This document shows positions 14,370-16,576 of a stretch of 16,576 bases of DNA, piece after piece (position 1 is the first letter of the stretch; every line of letters begins with the position of its first letter). Source of the DNA: Symbiodinium natans (taxonomy: Eukaryota; Sar; Dinophyceae; Suessiales; Symbiodiniaceae); NCBI GenBank assembly GCA_905221605.1, contig CAJNDS010002119.1, positions 645,001 to 661,576 on the forward strand. Direction: 5' to 3'. The position numbers and the translations under genes were made by a program. The notes under the pieces are model-generated. The model was given only the letters and a program-made list of their open reading frames with translations. It was not told the DNA's origin and did not search any database.

Positions 14370-15650
14370 GAAACCAAACTGTGCAGTTGGCTTTCATGGC
14401 CTCCAATCCAGGCTCTACCTTTTCATGTTGTGAGCCTGTCACCCTGGCCCATCTGGCATGTCTTGTGCATTTTCGCGGACATGAATAAAGGGGCATGGTT
14501 CTGGGGCGGCGATCGCAAGTACATGCGCCTCTTCAGCGATTGGAACTTGCGGAACGATGAGCTGTCCCCGCTGGCTTCTCCTGACAACATATTTCTTTCC
14601 CCCAAATGGAGGGAGGAGGTTTCAAAGAAAGTGGACTTCCTCGTGCAGATGGACCATGAAAGCTACGTAGAGACTCTCCATGTGGAGGCCCGGCGTCGTG
14701 AGGACAGGTGGGGGCCCTTGAGGCCCATCGTACGCAGTTTGATCGATGCGGCGCAGGCCGTGGCATCTGCGTTGGAGTGGCAAGGGCTGCCGCGGCGCAT
14801 GGCTTATGTGGTGCTGCTGTACAAAGAAGCTTGGGCCTATCTGCTGGAAAGAATGGTGCAGCACATGTCTCGTTTGCATGTCAAATACCCGCTGCTGGTT
14901 ATCGCCATCGGTGAAGATGCAGCAGATGTTTGTCGAAAGCAGGCATTTGCAAACGCACCAGGTGCAAGCTTGCAGGTAATTTGCTGGGTGCCAGACACGA
15001 TGTCTCAGGTCCATCGCTTCACGTGCATTCACGGGCTACTGCATCTTGGCATCGATGTCTTGTACACGGACATGGACACCTTCTGGCTGCGCGACCCCAC
15101 GCAGCGGATCTTCTCGTCAGCCGCCGATTGGGATGCGGTCTTCGCCCGCCATGCCGATGCAGACTGCATCAACATCGGCGTGTTCTACCTGCGTGCTTCA
15201 GGCACACTTGCCTTGTGGATGTCTCAATTCATGGCATGGTATCACGACCATCCCTTTGAGATCGACCAGCGTGGCCTTCACATCTTCTTGGGGCTTCCTG
15301 CTGAGAACATGAAGATATCCTATTCTCCCAAAGACTTGGTAAGGATCCGCGGCACAGTCCTCGATGATACCAACGAGGTTGTCATTGGCCGGGTCCGTTG
15401 GATGGGCGCACTCCCGAAGATGCTGATCTTCCATTGGTGTCACGAGCCCATCGAAACGAAGGAGGGGGAGCTGAATGCCGCTTATGATGCTTCCGATAGC
15501 CTGGAACCTCACAACCTTCCGGTGTCTTTGGCACTCGCTGTGGTCTCCAACGCCAATTCCGGAACACCCTGGGCACCAGTGCTGAAGCTGCGACACATCT
15601 TCGACGCCTATCGGACTGAAGCGCCCATCCTCCGCACGCCTTGCTGGTAG
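14370..15650 (+). CDS. GT77-like nucleotide-diphospho-sugar glycosyltransferase
   Basis: Type of enzyme that moves a sugar from a nucleotide-sugar donor to a protein or glycan, normally in the Golgi or ER. Counting from the frame start at 14346 (434 codons), the transferase domain spans about residues 150-370: AYVVLLYKEAWAYLLERM, LLVIAIGEDAADVCRK, then IDVLYTDMDTFWLRDP with the metal-binding DMD at residues 242-244 (the family's usual form is D.DT.WLR.P). CINIGVFYLRAS follows, the expected strand after it, then FEIDQRGLHIFLG and the His motif IFHWCHEP. This is the Nucleotid_trans (PF03407) pattern. Before it lies a less familiar region (FWGGDRKYMRLFSDWN). No signal peptide or membrane helix is clear in this part. 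It ends at TAG 15648; CTG/GTAGGA overlaps the stop and could be a donor. Confidence 0.8.
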   Translation, partial: ETKLCSWLSWPPIQALPFHVVSLSPWPIWHVLCIFADMNKGAWFWGGDRKYMRLFSDWNLRNDELSPLASPDNIFLSPKWREEVSKKVDFLVQMDHESYVETLHVEARRREDRWGPLRPIVRSLIDAAQAVASALEWQGLPRRMAYVVLLYKEAWAYLLERMVQHMSRLHVKYPLLVIAIGEDAADVCRKQAFANAPGASLQVICWVPDTMSQVHRFTCIHGLLHLGIDVLYTDMDTFWLRDPTQRIFSSAADWDAVFARHADADCINIGVFYLRASGTLALWMSQFMAWYHDHPFEIDQRGLHIFLGLPAENMKISYSPKDLVRIRGTVLDDTNEVVIGRVRWMGALPKMLIFHWCHEPIETKEGELNAAYDASDSLEPHNLPVSLALAVVSNANSGTPWAPVLKLRHIFDAYRTEAPILRTPCW

Positions 15651-15652
15651 GA

Positions 15653-15982
15653 ATTGTCGAGTTGTCTCAAGGCATCGTTGAATCCAACACGGCAGCTGTG
15701 CTGAACCCCCGAGAACCGACGAAGTGAAACATCGGCCACCCGACGAAGCAAGAAGCCCACGAGAAAGGGTCAACGAGTTGCCGCCAGATCTCGAGCAGAA
15801 CTCGTTTCGTGGCGTTCTTTCGCATGCCGCAGGATGGTGGTCTGCCTGCCAGGGTCCACTTCAAGACGTGTGACGAGCAAGGCTTTCAGCCCGCTGGACG
15901 GAAAGCAAGAAATGCCATCTTGTATCAAATTTGTTCAATTGCAGACATGGCGTGTTGTCAATGTCCTTTGTTCCATAGATAG
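15653..15982 (+). other. Coding-like frame after the glycosyltransferase stop
   Basis: In the third frame, GIVELSQGIVESNTAAVLN is followed by TGA 15725, then GHPTKQEAHEKGSTSCRQ, TRFVAFFRMPQDGGLPARV, FKTCDEQGFQPAGRK and ARNAILYQICSIADMAC to TAG 15980. Codon choice looks real. No ATG opens it well, so it is either a 3' exon of the glycosyltransferase gene, a separate gene's exon, or decayed coding sequence. No family recognised. Minus-strand ORFs over it are shadows. Confidence 0.4.
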
Positions 15983-16233
15983 CACCAGATATCTCAGAAT
16001 GAGTTTACAACATGCAAGGATAGAATCCCAACTATGATGAATGAACTATTCTCGCAATGACGTTTGTTGTTGAGTGAGGGCTTGACAAGCATGTGTACGG
16101 GCATGGCTCCGAACCTCTGGCTGGAGCCCCCAATCTACCCACCATCTCTCCAGAGACCAGCGTGCTCTTATTCCAATCGCTCTCGCCCTAGTGAAAATCA
16201 GTACACTGTGCTAGCCACTGCGCACAATCTCCC
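15983..16233. other. Spacer between + strand coding stretches
   Basis: No coding frame, repeat or promoter motif that I can support. Dinoflagellates generally lack a standard TATA box, so absence of one says little. Confidence 0.45.
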
Positions 16234-16575
16234 ATGGCTGCGCCCGAGGCCGAGGCTCAATCTTTCGCTTGGGATTTTTTGAAGTTGATCCTGCTTGGAG
16301 AGGTAGGTTGCTGGGATGCTGACCCTGTAGCGTTGGGAAGCAACAGCTGCTCTCAGACTCGGGCGTGCAAGTTGGCACACTTGGGCTTCCACCGAGATAG
16401 ACTGAAGGACCTGACAGACTGCTGGGAGTGGCACCCCAAGCACGATCCAGATGGCCAAGAGATTCCCGATGCCGGCTACGTAAGTCCTGTTCGGCCGAGG
16501 CGGCCCGCCCTCCCACGGCTGCTGAACTCATCGAGTGCCTGGTTTCATGCATGCTGCGCAAGCCAGGATAAAGAC
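16234..16575 (+). CDS. Partial gene running off the window, unknown product
   Basis: An ATG at 16234 opens a stop-free frame of 114 codons to the window edge: MAAPEAEAQSFAWDFLKLIL, LGEVGCWDADPVALGSN, then CKLAHLGFHRDRLKDLTDCW, EWHPKHDPDGQEIPDAGY and more. It is Cys- and Trp-rich with good codon character. TAC/GTAAGT at 16479/16480 is a strong splice-donor match, so the exon may end after DAGY, with the remaining frame being intron. GAG/GTAGGT at 16303 is a second donor-like site. Family unknown. It shares the strand of the glycosyltransferase, about 580 bases downstream, as in unidirectional dinoflagellate gene runs. Minus-strand ORFs opposite are shadows. Confidence 0.45.
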   Translation, partial: MAAPEAEAQSFAWDFLKLILLGEVGCWDADPVALGSNSCSQTRACKLAHLGFHRDRLKDLTDCWEWHPKHDPDGQEIPDAGYVSPVRPRRPALPRLLNSSSAWFHACCASQDKD

Positions 16576-16576
16576 G

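Overview
The window looks like nuclear DNA of a dinoflagellate, most likely Symbiodiniaceae-like. Four things point there: a retrotransposon gag reading frame of a type I associate with Symbiodiniaceae genomes; an 18-base relict resembling the dinoflagellate spliced leader upstream of it; interstitial (CCCTAAA)n telomere-type repeats; and protein-like reading frames broken by short non-coding gaps, nearly all on the + strand. I see no bacterial operon, tRNA, rRNA, CRISPR array or integrase. The assignment is from sequence character alone.

Layout. Positions 1-2.4 kb hold a long stretch of protein-like frames on + that are repeatedly broken by stops (mostly TGA) and frame changes; I read this as a decayed gene or an unresolved multi-exon gene. 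Positions 2.4-3.3 kb are nearly empty. Positions 3.3-5.0 kb hold three fold-back (hairpin) structures in A/T-rich AAACCAAAA sequence. Positions 5.2-6.0 kb hold two possible short exons, 6.2-6.9 kb a weak ORF and a 33-base tandem repeat, and 7.1-7.3 kb another broken coding fragment. Positions 7.38-9.23 kb hold a decayed, truncated copia-like gag copy: spliced-leader relict, leader, gag in three frames, then a 57-base tandem repeat at its tail. No protease, integrase or reverse transcriptase follows.

Positions 9.9-11.9 kb are built from diverged direct repeats carrying a recurrent CAADVVK-type peptide. Positions 12.0-12.3 kb hold one more broken coding fragment. Positions 12.8-13.8 kb hold telomere-like repeats, four copies of a 41-base tandem repeat, a small minus-strand coding-like ORF and a 9-base minisatellite.

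The best intact gene lies at 13.89-15.65 kb: a GT77-like nucleotide-diphospho-sugar glycosyltransferase with a DMD metal-binding motif, probably interrupted by an 86-base intron. Downstream are a coding-like frame to 15.98 kb and an ATG-started frame from 16,234 that runs off the window, both on +. This fits the same-strand gene runs known in dinoflagellates. The genes do not form a recognisable pathway. The main story is one active-looking glycosyltransferase locus beside a graveyard of retroposed and repeated sequence.
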